From Eremophila alpestris peregrina (taxonomy: Eukaryota; Chordata; Aves; Passeriformes; Alaudidae): a stretch of DNA of 64,000 nt. Shown one piece after another: positions 61,722-64,000 of the stretch. The notes under the pieces are model-generated. The model was not told the DNA's origin. It saw nothing but the letters and a program-made list of their open reading frames with translations, and searched no databases. Location of the stretch: assembly GCA_009792885.1 (NCBI GenBank), contig WMCF01000035.1, forward strand, positions 4,402,361 through 4,466,360, given 5' to 3'. The translations under genes and the position numbers were made by a program. Positions within the stretch are counted from its first letter, which is position 1. Every line of letters starts with the position of its first letter.

Positions 61722-64000
61722 GTAAGTGTAAACTCTTAAATACTTTGAGGTTTGTGTGCTTGTTCACTGAGCTGGGGGGGAAAGCACAGCGAGGTACGTA
61801 GGAGCCAAAGCCATTACTCTTGCAAAAAAACATGAGGAAGTCTACATGGCACCATCAGCTGGCAATGATACTTCAGATTTTTGCTGTTGAATTAAATCTA
61901 AATAAAAGGTTATCATAGGTAGTTATGTACATAATTCCTGTTGAAATCAGCGAGGGTTGGATGTGTTCATGTGACATGATTGACTTTGAATAGATAGACA
62001 CAAGTTATTAGAGTTTGCTGCAGATAATGGCCATACCTGAACTTCTCAGTTCTGTTCATCACTTGTCTGTAACACTGAGTGGCAGGTGAGGGATGGAGTG
62101 GAAGAAAGGAAGGGGAATTTAATGCCTGACCTCTCTCCTGTTGAAGTCAGTGACAGAACTCCAGTCAGCTCAGTCCAGTTTCAGTGCCAAGATACAAGCT
62201 CATTTACATGATTAGGGAAACAGAGACCCTGAAGATGGATATGCTGGAATCTCCACCTGTGATGAAGAGGAGGCAAAGTGACCACAGCTAAGCTATTCCC
62301 CTGTCAGATAAGCACAGAGCAGGCAGAGGAGTGTTTGTAGACAATTTGAAAGGATCAGATACTTTAATTTCTTTCTCTTTGGGGTGAATGATGCTTGCGT
62401 GTAGTCACCAGGCAGACTCTAAAGCTGAACATTATTTAGGAGAAAAACCTCTAAAGGACTGTAAAAGCAGCAGTACTTAGGCCTGGTTTTCTGCTAGGTA
62501 GCATCTTGATACCTTCTAAGTTTGCCTCGAAAGAGAGCATCTGACAAAAGTAATGTTTTTGTTACACTCCTGGAGTAAAACGCTCATTTGTGTGGCATTG
62601 CACCTTGAGAGGAAAAACACTTGGATAATAGCAGGATGTCAAAATATGCACCTTTAGATTTGTACTTCTGGAATTATTACTGTTTACTTTTTACTCTTCT
62701 CGCTGCAGATCAGAGCAGTTTTAGTGAAATAAAATATTTTGCATGCCTTGGAAATTCCTTACAGAATGAATTTCCAAAGTATTTTCCTTTACTTTGTTTC
62801 CGTTGGAGTAAGAAAAGGAAAAAAATTGGGATAATTCTTGAGAGAATGTGGCTTTTACTTAGGTTAGCTTACAGGTTTTTCTGGGTCCCTTTTTATCTTC
62901 CTCAGAGCACCTGTTGTGCTGACTTACTTCTCTAAAATTACTTTTCCCAAAGAATCGTTAAAATTCCTTTAAAAACTTCTCAGCAAATGTTTGATTTCTT
63001 TATTTTCTGCAAAACAGTTTTGTCACTATGGTTTGGGGCCAGAACAGATTGTCTTGTCATGTAACTGCCTCTTCTTTGTTTGCTGATTGATCATCTGGAT
63101 CCAATAGCATTCCTCCCATTTGGTTTTCCTGATAGGCTGCTATTAAGTAAGCCCAGGAGCCTGGTTCCTGTCCATGGGATCCAACACTGTGCAGAGATTG
63201 CCCAGCTGGCATCAAGCAAGGCAGTTCAGAGCCCTGGGCAGCACAATGTGCTGGTGCTGTGTCAGTTCCCTGCTTCCCAGGGCTGGATCAGGATGTCCAT
63301 GTAGAGCTGTGCTGATTGCCCAGCCTCCCTGGAGATGCTCAGGATCACAGCACTGTGCTGTGCACCTCTGCTCCCATCCAGTGCCAGAGAGGGTCCAGGT
63401 GTCTGCTGTGCTTACACTGTGCCTTTGTCCCACTGCTGGCCCACCTTTGCTGTGTCATTGTACATGAAATAATCCATGAGTGCTGTATAGCAGCTCCTAA
63501 TTTAGCCAGAGCAATTTCCTGCAGAGCAGAACTGAGGCACACACACAGAGTTACAGAGCAAATCCTCTGCAGCACCGGGTTCCACAATGGCATTTCAGCA
63601 GCAGACTGATCAATGAAGTACTGCTTTTGCAGCATTGATTAGTATTTTTAGATCATTGCATTCACTGAAAATACTATTTTATGGATATTCTTTGTTGTCT
63701 GTGGTAATGCAGTTGTATTTTAGGTGAACGTGTTACTCTACAACCATTCCAGTATGCTTTTTTTTCTGATATTCTGTGTTTCTGTTTTCCACCCTCTTCC
63801 TTCTCAAGCTGTTCTGTATAGTTAGTGGTTAGCAGAGTTTGAAACAGTACCACTTGCCAGCATTTACAAAAACCCCATTTTTGCTTCAGAGGTCGATGAC
63901 ATCAGTGGAAAGCTAACCTACTATCTTCCTTTTCACAAACTTTTCTTTCCTGGCTTTTTGTGATCACATTTTTATTCAGCAGTAAACATAACACAGTGGG
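61722..64000 (+). other. RET: RET intron 16, left part (runs off the window)
   Basis: Begins GTAAGT after exon 16. No exon encoding the expected WSFGVLLWEI of exon 17 is found to the end. A moderately GC-rich stretch at 63140-63480 has frames on both strands but no recognisable protein or repeat family. Confidence 0.88.

Noticed and set aside
63140..63480. GC-richer segment with frames on both strands near the right edge, a possible RET exon 17
   Set aside because: None of the frames encodes the conserved WSFGVLLWEIVTLGG kinase segment, and no suitable acceptor with the required phase 2 was found.
1..64000. CRISPR arrays, operons, tRNA or rRNA genes
   Set aside because: None seen; the sequence is vertebrate and intron-rich, and no cloverleaf or ribosomal sequence was recognised.

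Overview
The window is vertebrate nuclear DNA, almost certainly from a bird and probably a songbird. It is mostly AT-rich, non-coding and intron-like, with small GT-AG exons. It carries CR1 LINE 3' ends, including the 8-bp ATTCTGTG-type tail repeats, and one avian-type LTR whose minus-strand end starts TGTCATGG. There are no bacterial-style genes. The only protein-coding gene I can support is RET, the receptor tyrosine kinase for GDNF-family ligands, on the + strand and incomplete at both ends.

Positions 1-38758 hold no recognisable exon. They are RET intron 1 and/or 5' flank. This part contains a T/G-rich tract near 350-475, a 12-bp-arm hairpin at 1918-1944, a second T/G-rich tract near 16536-16716, and a complete 1,457-bp solo LTR (19880-21336, minus strand, 5-bp target duplication). 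It also contains a sequencing-library artefact at 22471-22640 and two CR1 fragments (26188-26269 plus strand, 27693-27932 minus strand).

Positions 38759-61721 hold fifteen consecutive RET exons, matching human exons 2-16. Together they give 2,728 nt of coding sequence, the same total as human c.74-2801. They encode the four cadherin-like domains, the cysteine-rich domain, the transmembrane helix, the juxtamembrane segment and most of the tyrosine kinase domain. Phases are consistent through every junction, and no frameshift or stop was found. Exon 1 (signal peptide) and exons 17-20 (kinase C-lobe and tail) are not visible. The window ends inside intron 16.

The strongest unexpected signal is technical. 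A perfect 73-bp duplication flanks a complete Tn5 mosaic end plus the first bases of a second one, which is the signature of a Nextera mate-pair junction left in the assembly. The main biological points are the RET cysteine pattern (no equivalents of human Cys87, Cys142 or Cys216, an extra Cys at human position 69, and altered spacing in the exon 10 cluster) and a CpG-rich LTR lying antisense to RET. I found no novel biological system and do not claim one.
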